A DNA stretch of 64,000 bases from Gentiana macrophylla (lineage: Eukaryota; Streptophyta; Magnoliopsida; Gentianales; Gentianaceae), in NCBI GenBank assembly GCA_026214975.1, contig CM047805.1, forward strand, positions 64,588,170-64,652,169. The letters are read 5' to 3'. The translations under genes were made by a program, and so were the position numbers. Shown in pieces: positions 23,549 through 35,190 of this stretch (positions are counted from its first letter, which is position 1; every line of letters begins with the position of its first letter). Under the pieces are notes generated by a model. It saw only the letters and a program-made list of their open reading frames with translations, was not told where the DNA came from and made no database searches.

Positions 23549-24121
23549 TCGCCCACCTGAATCTCCAAATTCGTGATGGCCGCTCTCTGCTCAATCACAA
23601 GCTTATTCAACTGATCAAGACCTTCATCCAAAACTTCCTTTGACTTCCCGGACTACCCCTTGTTGATTATAAGAGCTGCTTTTGCTTATGGGCATTCGGG
23701 TGTTGATAAGTCTCGCAATTTTGGTTTCCGGCTTGTTGACTATGTTGTTGGTTGCCGGCTTGTTGCCCTTGCTCTCTACTCCCATGGTCTCTATTCGATT
23801 ATTGCCCCATTGGCCTTGTCGATTCTCGGCCCCAACTCGATTACTTGAACTTTGATTTCGATTTTCATAACCTTGGTTGTTGAAGTTTTGATTTTGTCTA
23901 CCCCAACTACCTTGGTTATTCTCTCTCCAACCACCTTGGAAATTTCGAGGTTTCCCTTGCTCTCTATTCGATTCCAACCTCGGTTGCCTTGGCCTTGATT
24001 ATTTTGGTTCCACCTCGGTTGCCTCGGTCCCATTCCTTGGCCACCTTGATTTCCTTGGTTCCAATTTTGGCCTTTCTTTGGTTGTTATTCCATGAATTCC
24101 CAAAATTCTCGGTTCCTCCCA
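23549..24121 (-). pseudogene. Athila gag C-terminal low-complexity segment, frameshifted
   Basis: N-, G-, Q- and R-rich sequence (GGWRENNQGSWGRQNQNFNN) is open in two frames at 23624-23977 and 23791-24033. It fits the disordered C-terminal gag region, broken by small indels. Confidence 0.7.
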
Positions 24122-25736
24122 TTATTCCTGAATTGTTGTTATTCCAAACTTCCTTGGTTGTTGTTGCCTTGATTCCAATTCCCCGGAATTATTTCCAATG
24201 TAACTTACCGCATTCGGTTGCATCTCTTCTTCCATGCCAAGTCCCATTGATGATTCAAAATCTTGATAGTATGATGGAACTTGCAAATTTGGATTATTAC
24301 CCCACCGATTGTTTGGATTCACCGCCCACCGAACTCTCTTTTGACCAAACGAAGGTTCTTTCAGACCTTGTTGACTACTTCGCTCGAGCTTCCCACTCCC
24401 AATCTGCTGAGTGCGGCTACCAACTCTTCCACCATCGTGAATCGGTTGTGGTTGAGACACACTTGCTATAGGTTGTTGAGGAATCGGCCGTGGGACCGGC
24501 CGTGGTGTGTCTGCCGAGGCAAACTGCTGAGGATAAGCCGTCCTACTCGGATTCGAACAAGACTGAGCCGAATGATTTCCTCCACATAACTGACAAACCT
24601 GTAATGCATCTTCCATTTTCTTCACCTTGGTTTGCAGTGCCAACAACTCATTGTGTGCAGCTGTCTCTTTGTCCAACTGTTCTTCAAGTGCCTTGACAGT
24701 TTGTTGAGACTCATTCGGGTTATCTGTCCCTGAACTTGAAACCCATTCATCATCCCTTTCAATTGCATCATTAATATGTTGCATAGCCAACTCGGGATCA
24801 ATCCTTGTCAAACCCTTTCCACTTGCCGCATCCAAAAGATTTCTATCCGATTTATCCAAGGCTCGATAGATTTTGATAACTTGCTCAACCGTACTCAAAT
24901 TGTGGGGAGGGCACTTCTTCAACAAAGCCCTAAACCTCTCAACGGTCTCTTTCATTGTTTCTCCTTTTCTTCCACTAAAATTATGAATTTCACGCTTCAA
25001 ATCTTCAATCTTTGCCGGAGGAAAATATTTTTTCAGAAAAACATCGGCGACTTCCGCCCAAGTAGATAGGGAGCCATGTGGTAGGGTATTAAACCATGTT
25101 TTTGCAGCCCCTCTCAAAGCAAACTGAAACATCATCAACTTGAGTGCCTCCTCGGTCACTCCATTATACTTCAATGTCGAGATTATTTGTAGGTAATTGT
25201 CCAAAAACTCATTAGGGTCTTCATTCCTTTGCCCATAGAAAACCGCATTCTCGCTGATAAGATTTATAACATTTTGCTTTGGTTCCATGTTGTTAGCATG
25301 GACAGCGGGAATTCTGATTGGATTGTGGCCCGTCCCTTGATATGGAGTAACCACATAATCTCTCGCTGAAACAAACCCTTGATTGGCGTGGGTGGGTCTG
25401 CGTGGGTCGATTCTCGTTATTTCGATTTGCTTGCAAAAGTCGAATCTGTCTTCTTTGTTGTTGAATCAACTGATACATCTGAAGTTGCAAATTATCCTGG
25501 TCGGGTGGTTGTTGCTGAGTCTGTACCCCCTCTTCTAATGCAGGATCAAACAAATTCCTCCCATCTGTCCTTGCAACCAAAGTAGGGCCCGTAGGATTTC
25601 TTTCACGTGGAGGAGGAGTGTTTAGATGGCCCAATCCCACAACTTGAGATGTACCGTCACCATTCAATCTATCTCTTCCGTTGGTCGTCATACCTTCTCC
25701 CTCTGAAGAAGAATCCGAAGCTTCTTGTCCGTCCAC
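24122..25736 (-). pseudogene. Athila gag
   Basis: Two overlapping minus-strand frames make up gag. 25293-25736 encodes the N-terminus (MDGQEASDSSSEGEG ... QLIQQQRRQIRLLQ). A shift near 25380 moves into 24122-25354, which holds the capsid-type domain (FYGQRNEDPNEFLDNYLQI, GAAKTWFNTLPHGSLSTWAE, FLKKYFPPAKIEDLKREI, ETVERFRALLKKCPPH). It also holds a zinc knuckle C-x2-C-x3-H-x4-C (CQLCGGNHSAQSC). This is the Athila-type retrotransposon gag. The two frames are not joined in the sequence as read. Confidence 0.88.
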
Positions 25737-25929
25737 GGTGTCTGAAACCGAGGCAGACGACCTTCTCTCAATCGGCTTGCGTGCCTATCAATCTCCGGGT
25801 AAAAGGCTCAGAGGAGTCCCGTAACTCCGGGTCATACACCGCAAGTCAAATCAAACAACAAGAAAACAATAAAGAAAACGACTAAGCCCAAGCTTTCGGT
25901 CAACTATTGTGATATCAAAGTGTTGCCAA

Positions 25930-25947
25930 TCCCCGGCAACGGCGCCA
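25930..25947 (-). other. Primer binding site of Athila (tRNA-Asp)
   Basis: The plus strand TCCCCGGCAACGGCGCCA equals the 3' end of plant tRNA-Asp(GUC) with CCA. On the element's strand it is therefore complementary to that primer. It lies three bases inside the right LTR. Confidence 0.9.
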
Positions 25948-25950
25948 TTT

Positions 25951-27592
25951 TGATGGACGTATTTTCTACGGTCCGGTCAAACAAAGACTCGAAACCTTAG
26001 CAGAATCTACCCTCTAACCGGCAGTGTACCGGGTCGAGTGAAGGATAGTGCTTGAGGAGTCCGAGGTCGAACCCACAGGGATTGGTCTTTGAGTACCACA
26101 GTCGACTTATTTCTCAGTTCAGGTCAACAAGAGAGATATAGAATTACACTATTGCAATAAAGAAAGATTATACTACTCGGAGTTCTAGACAAATAAACGG
26201 AGTATGGCCGAACTACGATCCAATGGATTACTTTACCATTAAAAAGATTACCCCGGGAGTGTGCTCTATCTCTACCATGCCGTCTAACGTTAACTCATAG
26301 GATAAACCCGTATTGGAATTGGTCTTGATGACTAGAGGGCGTCAACCTAGTACACGGGTAGGTGTCAAACTACCTTTCAAGCCCAAAACTTCTACGGTCC
26401 CGAAACCCCCGTTCCACACACCGCCGCAACATACATTTATAAGCTAAGTGTGTGTGTGCAACAATGAACAAAGGCGTCAATTTTATTCAAAGCTATTAAA
26501 ACGATCAAGACAAGTTTCGTGATGTGAATTATCGATTAGAACTAAAAAATACGCACTACACATCATCCCGGTTCATCAATCTAACGGTGTTTCATCCGCA
26601 TTCACATGGTTCGACCATACGAAGAAACCTAGCTACTCATAATCGAATCTACGTTATACCAACAAGATAAAAGCATCACAACAACAATAAATAACAAGAA
26701 AACATACTTACTTGAACACCCAAATTTCGAGCTCCAAAAGATCAAATTTTGACAATTGAAGTGTTACAGATCGAAGATTTGAGTTGTACAATCAAAGAGA
26801 AGATCGAAAGACGATTCTAATGATATATAGCACTTAATCTAACTCTAAAAGATGAAGGAAATCGCCTCAAATCGCCCCTACCTATCTAAACTAGTTTCTG
26901 TCTGTGGCTGCTGCTGAAATGGGCTGCTTTATATAGAAGGAGCATTGGAACGCACGTTGAAGTGAGTGGAACGTGCGCTCGCTTCAGTCTGGCAGCCTCG
27001 GCTCTCATCATGTGGAACGCACGTTTGAAATGAGTCAAACGTGCGTTTGGCTTGCATGGAACGCTCGTTTGGAACATGGAACGTGCGTTTGACTGGCTTC
27101 AAACGCACGTTTGAGGGCAATTGTAAACCAGCGTTTGGGAGGGCTCAACTCTGTATCAACTTTGGCAATTTGGGAACGCTGGTTTGGGAGTGAACGCTTG
27201 ATTTGGGACATAGAACGACGTTTGAAGGGTCCAAACGTGCGTTTGACCCCTGTGGCCCCAAAACTTCATTCTTTCCTCATTTGACCTCTGTTCTTGCCCG
27301 AGCACGCCCAACCTCAATAATTCTCGTCTTCCGGCTCTCGAGACACCCTAGTCCTACATCCATATGGAAACAACAAACAACGTGTAACCCCGCAAACTAC
27401 GGGTGCTCAATAAAAACGAGTATAAAATGCTAAAATACGATCGAGTTTACGGAAAACCGACAGTCACTCGACGTGCAATAAAAACCTCATTTCATACTCC
27501 AAATAGGGTCTAAACTAACCCGAAACATGCCAGAAATGTGATAATCGTGGGCTAAACTGCACAGAAATATACAGTAAAGTTGGTTCCCATCA
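25951..27592 (-). repeat. Athila LTR, right (5' LTR of the element)
   Basis: Begins TGATGGACG and ends GGTTCCCATCA, closely matching 15562-17254. It has one fewer 42-bp unit in the inverted-motif block (about 26948-27250) and many scattered single-base losses there. Confidence 0.95.
26927..26936 (-). promoter_or_regulatory. TATA box of the Athila 5' LTR
   Basis: The minus strand reads TTCTATATAAAGCAGCC, a strong TATA box. Downstream (leftward) about 1 kb of LTR would be R-U5; upstream lies the inverted-motif array. Confidence 0.65.
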
Positions 27593-27635
27593 CTGCAAAA
27601 TAATGCATTTTTTATGGTATTGATGGGTTTACGGA

Positions 27636-27745
27636 TGACTAAAGATAGGCCCAAGACTATAGAGTTCAACACTTTTGACCCTGCTTTGCATGACTAAAGA
27701 TAGGCCCAAGACGATAGAGTTCAACACTTTTGACCCTGCTTTGCT
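27636..27745. repeat. 55-bp tandem duplication
   Basis: TGACTAAAGATAGGCCCAAG starts at 27636 and again at 27691. The two 55-bp units differ at only a couple of positions. It lies about 40 bp outside the Athila target duplication. Confidence 0.9.
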
Positions 27746-28790
27746 TCAGTGTCTTACTGATACATACCGCCCAGGATAAGGAAGTATCAATGTTTCCGAA
27801 ATTCATTGTTAGCAGGGACATTATTGGTTGACATGTCAATTGCTACTTCAAGTAAATTATACAATCGGATGGTGATGGAGCTCATTTTTCTGTTGTATGG
27901 CTCCAAGAGTAAAATTTGGATTGCATTTGATGTTTATGATTGAAACATATTATTCAATGCCCATACATTGAAGTACAATTAAAAAAAATCGTTTTGCATG
28001 AACACTTATGAAAATTTAACCATTGTTTTTTATATTTTAAGCTGTCCCGTGCATCGCACGAGTTTGCTTTTAACATGATTCGCTTTTCTAAAAATTTATT
28101 TATATCTAAGAAAATATTATGTGTTAATATTAACTAAATTCAATAATAATTTATTATCTTCTCATTCACTCAATACACACATGTCATCATATTCATAATT
28201 GTGTATTTGTAGATTAATTCTCAACCATTAAAATCAAGATTGAGTTTGGTGGTCATTGACCATTATAAAATTTATCATAAAGTATCAATCCATATATATT
28301 TAGTCTCTCTCGTCGTGCATCGCACAGGTAATAGGCTAGTGTGTGTATATATATATATATATTTTATGTTTATAGATGCATAAATGAATAGACAATGGTG
28401 GTAGTATCATCAAAATAGATAAATATACGGTTTATGCCTTTTTGACTAAAAGAAAAGGTATTTTGGTAGGGGCAGTTCCGGAAACAAAAAGAAATCAAAT
28501 GAAAATAGATTTATCGTTGAACTTTCAAAGTAAAACAATTATGACTATTAGAGAGGAATATTCTGGAATTAAAATTTTCTTGGGGAACTAGTATTGAAAG
28601 TTTGCGTAAGGTCCAATCAACATTGTACACAAAGTTTGTTGTATCATCATCGCATGAATGTAGAAATTGGTTTTAGTGGTACCGTAGCCTCAAAATCACA
28701 TTTTTTATACATATATTTGTTTCGTGTGGTCACGGATCCTAGAACAACATTTTTAACCGTAATGACATTTTCTAAAAATAAAACTACATC
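27746..28790. other. Intergenic region between Athila and the LINE, with Helitron-like ends
   Basis: No gene was recognised. CCCGTGCATCGCACGAG at about 28046 and CGTCGTGCATCGCACAGG at about 28313 are short GC hairpins (GTGC-ATC-GCAC). The second is followed by AATAGG and CTAG|T, the arrangement expected at a Helitron 3' end (hairpin then CTRR before T). About 28675-28790 resembles the repeat that resumes after the LINE at 34086. Confidence 0.35.
28775..28790. repeat. LINE target-site duplication (left)
   Basis: AAAATAAAACTACATC here matches 34070-34085, directly after the A-rich tail. Confidence 0.8.
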
Positions 28791-28894
28791 ATTATGGATT
28801 AACAACTAAATCCAATACTTAAAAAAGGTTGATATTGTCAAAGAGAGGGTTCCGCCGCCGATAACAAGAAGGTCAATCAAGGAGATCACAACAA

Positions 28895-30635
28895 ATGGAA
28901 TCGGCTTCCGCCATGGACATGGATGGGTGGAGAAGACTCAAGAGGAACAAGACCTCTTGCGGAGAAACGTGGACAAATGGAAAGAAATATGCGAAGAAAC
29001 GACGGAAGGCCAATCACCTTGGGTCTTATGCGGTGGAGCAACACATCGAAGGAGCCACAACTCCACTCGTTGTTTTATACCGGGGAAGGGGAGGATGAAT
29101 CGGACATTGCCGATTTCATCACTATTGCAGAAAATTGGCGGGGTACGGAGACTGACGATGACCCAATTGAAATCCCAGTTGAAGAATGCATTGAGTTGTG
29201 GAAGCCGTGAGAAAAGCGGTGATTGTGAAAGTATTGGGCGGAGTGTATCATTCGAATTCTTCAACAGAGGTCGACAAATATGTGGTGTTCTCACTGGAGC
29301 ACCTGGACATTATTGATCTAGATAAAGATTATTATGTGGTTCGTTTTGCCAATAAAAATGATTACGAGACCAAGATTAACCATGGGACCTTGGATGATCC
29401 AAGGACACTATCTTACGGTGATGAAGTGGAGGCCTTTCTTCCAACCATGTAAGCAGAGCATACCGCTCTACTCTAGTGTGGGTTCGTTTCCAGGGGTACC
29501 ACATGAACTATTTGAAGATGAAAATTTTCTTTTGAAGCTGGCCAGACGTGTGGGCAAGCCAGGTAAGGTTGACATTGTTACTTGTAGATCGACCAGAGCA
29601 AGATATGCTCGAATATGCGTGGAAATGAATTTACAGCAGGTTTTGAGAACAAAAGTGGTACTTAATGGTAACTATTTTGCTGTGGAATATGAAGGATTGA
29701 ACCAAATTTGCTTCGATTGCGGTAGGTTTGGGCACAAAACACAAGCATGCCCAAATAATCATCAGCACACTGAACCCATTCAGGGACAAATGAATGGTGA
29801 TACAACTCATTCGAAAAAACCGGAGGGACCTACACCGGAGAGACCTTTTGGCCCATGGATGATAGCTACTAATCGGAGGAGGAGACCATCTGCCGGGCAA
29901 AAAGGTAAAGGAAATATGCATGAGAATAGAGGAAACATGGAAACACAAGCAGAACTCTTGCGTGGCCATGGAGGGAATAAGGAAGGGAACAATGATTTTT
30001 TTCATACAGTTGAAGCAAACATGGGATCTAGATTTTCAGTCCTACAAGAGGACGAAGTAATGCAGGATCAAAATGAGCAAGGGGGCGTGCCTAATGTTGT
30101 GAGACAACTTAGGGACCAAATGCAAGAAGTTGCAGCAAACCAGAAGGAACCTACAATATCTCTTCTATCCAAGGAACATCATCAAACAAAAACAGACCGA
30201 ACGCAAAGGGTAGGGAAGCAACGACCTCTAGGCAGAACTCTCATCAGGAGAGTGGGAAACGAAAGGACCGACTTTTTGATCGAAACGACAACTTCTATGC
30301 CACTTAAGAGGTCGACCTCAATCTTAGTAGGTCAGAACAGCCATAAAGCACCAAACACACCACTATATGACATATCCAATATGCAAGAAAGTCACACAGC
30401 GGTACGGAACGATAAGATCTCAAGCGAGGCACAGAAAGAGTCGGCATTGGCAGGGAATATACAAGGCCAAAGTGCAGCAGGTAATTTTGGTGGCAAACCA
30501 CCTGATCCGCCCCCCTACCAAACAGAAAGTAGGCAAAGTAGAGAAGACGGTAGAAATACGGCAATGTGGAGACTCAGGGATGAGCCCCCTGATGACATTA
30601 GCTCACAGGACATGAATGTCCACCAACCCCAATAA
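28895..30635 (+). pseudogene. LINE ORF1 (RNA-binding, zinc-knuckle protein)
   Basis: The N-terminal part (28895-29320) is broken among frames. 29198-29452 carries the start of a DUF4283-like domain (AVIVKVLGGVYH ... DLDKDYYVVRFANKNDY). Near 29385 the reading moves to the frame 29334-30635, which continues the domain (GPWMIQGHYLTVMKW) and then shows a CCHC knuckle, CFDCGRFGHKTQACP (about 29709-29751). The rest is polar, charged and low in structure, as in plant L1 ORF1 proteins that coat element RNA. The stop (TAA, 30633) precedes the ORF2 start by 11 bp. Confidence 0.85.
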
Positions 30636-30646
30636 TTTTGTTTCTA

Positions 30647-33600
30647 ATGAGGATTCTGACATGGAATTGTCGGGGAGCAGGTTCAGCGGATTTTTTTCGC
30701 AACATGAAAACGTTAATTAATGAGCAACACCCAGATATCCTATGCCTTCTCGAGCCGAGAGTAGGCAGTCAACGGGCATGGCGTATCCTACAACATTCGA
30801 AATTCAATAAAGTAATTTGTATTGAAGCGAGAGGTTTTGCCGGGAGGATTTGGTGTTTTTGGCAGACAGCGAGGTGAACTTACATATGCTATCATGTACA
30901 AACCAATGCCTAAATCTGGCAATTCTAAAAGATCAGGCAATCAGTTGGATTCTTTCAGTCATTTACGCATCACCAACGCCAGTTATACGCAATGAATGTT
31001 GGGCCTATATAGAACGCTTGTCTTCAGTTATTAACCACCCTTGGTGCCTCATTGGTGATTTTAACCAAGTCATAGACCAGGAAGATAAGAAAGGAGGAAG
31101 ACCCATTGGAGGAATTAATGTCGATACAATGCGACATATGATTCAAATGTGTGACTTACAGGGAATTCACTTCCAGGGGCCTCGGTATACTTGGACTGGA
31201 CCCATGTATAAAGGAAGCCACATTCTCGAACGACTTGATCAAGCATGGTGCACCCCAAACTGGTTCATATTATTTCCGGAAGCTACTCTTACTCACTTGG
31301 CTAAAATCCATTCCGACCACAGCCCAATACTGCTTCATCTTTTACAGAAACGTGGACCCCCCCTGCGTTTTCAAAATGCGTGGCTAGAACATGAGGATTT
31401 TATGCATTTTGTAGAAGATAATTGGGATTCGCAAAACAGAAATTTTGGAGAAACAGCGAAGTACTTTATGCAAAAAGCAATGAGATGGAACAGAGCTCAT
31501 TTTGGGAATATTTTTTTATAGAAAGTCAAATTGCATGAGACGGCTCGAAGGTACCCAAGCTTCTTTAGCCCAACACTCTTCGGCCTTCCTCTTGTCCGTA
31601 GAGAAATAGCTCCGGGAAGAATACAATGCTATATTGATACAGAGGAAAATATCGGCACCGAGATCTCATTTGCAAGTACGCGAGAGGTGAGAGAAACACG
31701 CATTTTTATCATATAATCGCACTAAAGAGAAAGCAATGTTCTAGAATTTCTTCTCTTAAGCGCGCGGATGGCACCTGGAGCAACGAGGAAACATAAATTA
31801 AGAGCTTAATGAGAAATTATTTCAAAGACCTTTATTCGCGAGAAGATGAACATCATATGTGTAATTGTCATTTGCAGTTCTCTAAGCTCAATGACACTGA
31901 TGTACAGTTCTTAAATCGGCCAGTGTGTGAGATGGAGATTGAGGAGGCGGTTTTCAACATGGGAACTTATAAAGCGGCAGGCCCGGATGGCCTCCCACCT
32001 ATTTTTTACAAACGTTGTTGGGGTACTATTGGCGCCTGGGTTGTGGAATTTGTGAAGAATGCGCTTGAATTGGCTTTTTCCCACGCACTGAATGAGGTAA
32101 TGATTACTCTCATTCCTAAGGTAGATCATCCAGAGACTCCGGCACAATTTAGACCAATAGCCTTGGCGAATGTCATCATAAAACCATCACCAAGGTATTG
32201 GGAAATAGATTCGTAAAAGAATTGGACAACTAGTTAGTACCACTCAAAGTGCGTTCATCCCGTGCAAGAGGGCTCGAGAAAATATCATAATAGCACAGGA
32301 AGTCATTCATAATTTTGCTCAGAGAAAGAAAGGGGAAAAAGGGCTTCATGGCTATTAAGGTTGACTTAGAGAAGGCGTATGATCGAGTGAGCGGGACTTT
32401 CATAAGCAACATCCTGCAATCTATTGGCCTGTTGGGGAAGTTGCAACAACTACTAATGCATTGCATTGTCACCTCTCGGTTGGCTGTCCTGTGGAATAGG
32501 GAGAAACTTGAAGCGTTTACTCCAAGTCGAGGCCTTCGTCAGGGTGATCCCATAGCTCCCTATTTGTTTGTGCTATGTATGGAGGTGCTAAGTGTCAAAA
32601 TTAATGAAGCAGTTAACCAGGGGAGGTGGAAACCGGTAAAAGTGTCGAAATACGGACCTCCAATCTCTCATATTTTCTTTGCTGATGATTTAATACTTTT
32701 TGGAGAGGCAACTGAACAACAAGCTAACATAATGGACGATGTGCTGAAGGAATTTTGTAAGTGTTCTGGGAAAAAGATTAGTGTTGCGAAATCTAGATTT
32801 TATACTTCTGCCAATGTTGGGACTCCCACAATTACAGCTATTTCACAATGCTTGGGCACGGCTTATACGAACGACTTGGGTAGATATCTGGGTGTACCTC
32901 TCTTGCACGGTAGAATGAAGGTGTCTCATTTTACATACCTTGAAGACAAGATGAAAAATAAATTGGCCTCGTGGAAATCCAAAGCGCTCTCGAAGGCAGG
33001 TAAACGCATTCTTATTCATAGTTCTTTATCTACACAATCGTATTATGCCATGCAGACCATTATGCTCCCTAAGACGATTTTAAATAATATGGAGAAAACT
33101 TGTCGGAGTTTCTTTTGGGGAGATAATGTGGAGGGACGAAAAATGCATACCATTCCCTGGTCTACTTTGTGCAAACCGAAGCAGCAAGGAGGGTTGGGCT
33201 TCCGTAAGTTACAAGAAATGAATACTGCTTTGTTGGGGAAGCTAGTTTGGGATCTGGCTACGCAGAAGGATACTTTATGGGTGCAAATATTATCCCAAAA
33301 ATATAAAGAACTATCAGCCAAAGCCAAAGTGGGGAGCTCACCAATATGGCGAAGCATTTGCTCAGCCTTTGCGCACTTGCACATGGGCTTTGAGGAGGAG
33401 CATCAGAATTTTATTTGGAAGGCGGACAAGAAAGGGAGGTATACAGTAGCATCGGGTTATGCTTTGCAAACAAATTGGAACCAGCCAGAGGACTTGGATG
33501 ACATATGGGACAAGATATGGCAATTGAAAGGGCCCGCTCGGAGTAATTACTTAATTTGGAGCATTGCGCATAATGCACTAATGGTAGATGCTTTCTTGTA

Positions 33601-33993
33601 TGCTCGGTGTATATCCAATGACCCGAGTTGCAAGATGTGTGACGCAGATGAGGAATCGATTTTACACGCCTTACGCGACTGTACTTGGGCGAGAAATTGT
33701 TGGGACCTTTGTGTACCACCTGAATGTTCGAACCAATTTTTTCAGGCTCAAACACCCATGGAATGGCTACAATCGAACTCAAGTCTTCAAGAAGATCCCC
33801 TCTTGGGTCGGTCAAATGGAAGTATCTGTGGAAAGAGACACTCTATGGCATCTGGATGTGGCGCAACAAGACTAGACATGGTCATGATACAGAAAGACCG
33901 GGGCGTATGCATTTCTAGCAAACGTAGTAGAGAGAGCCAGAAATCTGAGACTTGCTTGGTATTTAGATTAATTTTTCACAATATTTGTGGATG
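30647..33993 (+). pseudogene. LINE ORF2 (endonuclease and reverse transcriptase)
   Basis: It starts at ATG 30647 with MRILTWNCRGAG, the exonuclease-endonuclease-phosphatase fold. A frameshift near 30865 follows; then GDFNQVID (about 31060) and SDHSPIL (about 31315), which carry further catalytic residues. A stop at 31519 and a damaged linker lead to reverse transcriptase: KAAGPDGLPPIFYK (about 31970), then FMAIKVDLEKAYDRV, SRGLRQGDPIAPYLF and the catalytic FFADDLILFG (about 32680). The C-terminal region (about 33500-33700) has a zf-RVT-like pattern with CKMCDADEES and H...C. A frameshift near 33790 garbles the end. No RNase H domain is seen. The catalytic motifs survive but the frame does not. 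Confidence 0.9.
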
Positions 33994-34085
33994 AACAAAA
34001 TACTCTGTAACGTTTTCTTACCTCCTTTGAGGCCAATAAATAAAGTGATCGTTTGGAAAAAAATAAAATAAAATAAAACTACATC

Positions 34086-34161
34086 GTTTGTACTAAAAAA
34101 AAATTCGGGATCTCGGTGGGGTCACGTGACCCCACCCTCAAATACGTAGCTCCGCCCCTGT
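34086..34161. repeat. End of a dispersed repeat with a perfect 22-bp palindrome
   Basis: Positions 34115-34136 read the same on both strands, with CACGTG at the centre and GGTGGGG/CCCCACC arms. The block ends TAGCTCCGCCCCTG, which reversed is CAGGGGCGGAGCTA. A related start, CAGTGGCGGATACAA, occurs at 44736, and a related GGGGTTACGTGACCCC core near 44937. It is probably a non-autonomous hAT-like element into which the LINE inserted. Confidence 0.5.
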
Positions 34162-34508
34162 CTGGCATTTGTTGAGCATATTTTGTTGTGGCATAAATAT
34201 TTTTCGGTCTAAATTAATTGATCCGGTGCCAACTAGATAATTTCCTATTTTTGCAGCGAGAAATGTTTGTGACACAACAAAACATGTCCAGAAAATGCCA
34301 CACACACTTTTAACCATTGATTTTTATGGGACCAATATGATTCAGTAGGATGTCATAATCAATGGTCTCAAAATGTGTTGTTGTGCATAATGATGACTAT
34401 TTTGTTGTGGTACTATCACTACTCTTTTATGACAAAGATATTTGTGTTGTTTTCTACCCTTCTTCCCTTGCAATTACGTGAATGGGAACGATGCCAAACG
34501 GAGCATTG
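34162..34508. other. Intergenic, no gene seen
   Basis: AT-rich sequence without recognisable coding or terminal repeats. Confidence 0.45.
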
Positions 34509-34663
34509 AGAATTTCTAAGGTGAAGACTCTCGTATAAGGAGTCACCCATGTGATATCATCTGGACCACACAGTTTTATTCTGCAATGAAAAACTGTGTA
34601 GTCCAGATGAAGCTACATATATATGTGTCTCTCCACAAGGGAGTCTCCACCTTAGAATTTCCC
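34509..34663. mobile_element. Hairpin MITE, about 155 bp
   Basis: The left end AGAATTTCTAAGGTGAAGACTC is the inverted complement, with few mismatches, of the right end GAGTCTCCACCTTAGAATTTC. The centre is a strong hairpin: TCATCTGGACCACACAGTTTT pairs with AAAACTGTGTAGTCCAGATGA around a 12-base loop. No coding capacity. Confidence 0.75.
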
Positions 34664-34813
34664 AAATCCAATATGATTTGTGCTTTTTCAGAAAATGACA
34701 ATGAGATATTTTATTTTATCTTTACAATAGCTCTAATTTACATGTAGTAATCTTTTACGTAGCGGATGTGGTTGGGGTTCTGCCCACACCATCTTCCCAT
34801 TCATTTAATATTA

Positions 34814-34989
34814 CTTCCGTCCCATGTTATAAGTCATTATAACATTTTTCTTCCGTCCCACGATATAAATCATTCTCAAATTTCAATTCAATAATTAATG
34901 TTATTTTTTTGTTTTACCCTTATTCATTTATGAGTTTCTTAATATGTGTGCATAAAGCTAGGATAACTTATAATATGAGACGAATGTAG
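34814..34989. mobile_element. Stowaway-type MITE, degenerate
   Basis: It starts CTTCCGTCCCATGTTATAAG after TA (34812-34813) and ends ATGAGACGAATGTAG before TA (34990-34991). A second inner TTCCGTCCCA copy at about 34851 suggests a rearranged or composite end. It is more diverged than the element at 9352. Confidence 0.6.
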
Positions 34990-35030
34990 TAACAAAAAGA
35001 GTAATGATACGAACACAACCGTTGTGTCTA

Positions 35031-35190
35031 GGGGTGTTCACGGTTCGGTTTGGTTTGGTTTTAAGTATATTCAAAACCAAACCAAATATTTCGGTTTGAA
35101 AAATATGAAACCAAAACCAATCATATGTTCGGTTCGGTTCAATTTGGTTTTTCAATTAATTGGTTTGGTTCGGTTCGATTAGTCGGTTTA
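35031..35190. repeat. Low-complexity (GGTTCGGTTT)-type repeat
   Basis: Starts AGGGGTGTTCACGGTTCGG and continues as alternating GGTTTGGTTT and complementary AACCAAACC text. This is a common dispersed plant repeat, not coding. The same type fills 44205-44727. Confidence 0.8.

Larger units (their letters stand above)
15562..27592 (-). mobile_element. Athila-type Ty3 LTR retrotransposon
   Basis: A 12.0-kb element with LTRs of about 1.69 and 1.64 kb (TG...CA), a CTGCA target duplication, a tRNA-Asp primer site beside the right LTR and a polypurine tract beside the left LTR, so it is transcribed leftwards. Coding order on the minus strand is gag, protease, reverse transcriptase, RNase H, integrase, then about 2 kb with no long frame where Athila relatives often carry an envelope-like gene. 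The gag type, the FMDD reverse transcriptase motif and the tRNA-Asp primer site all fit the Athila lineage. Frameshifts split gag and pol, so it cannot act alone. LTR similarity suggests a fairly recent insertion. Confidence 0.93.
28791..34069 (+). mobile_element. L1-type LINE
   Basis: About 5.3 kb between 16-bp target duplications. It has an ORF1 with a DUF4283-like segment and zinc knuckle, an ORF2 with endonuclease, reverse transcriptase and C-terminal zinc finger, and an A-rich tail (AAAAAAATAAAATAAAATAAA, 34057-34077) next to AATAAA signals at about 34035. Length and presence of both genes suggest a near full-length insertion. Frameshifts in both genes make it inactive. Confidence 0.9.
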
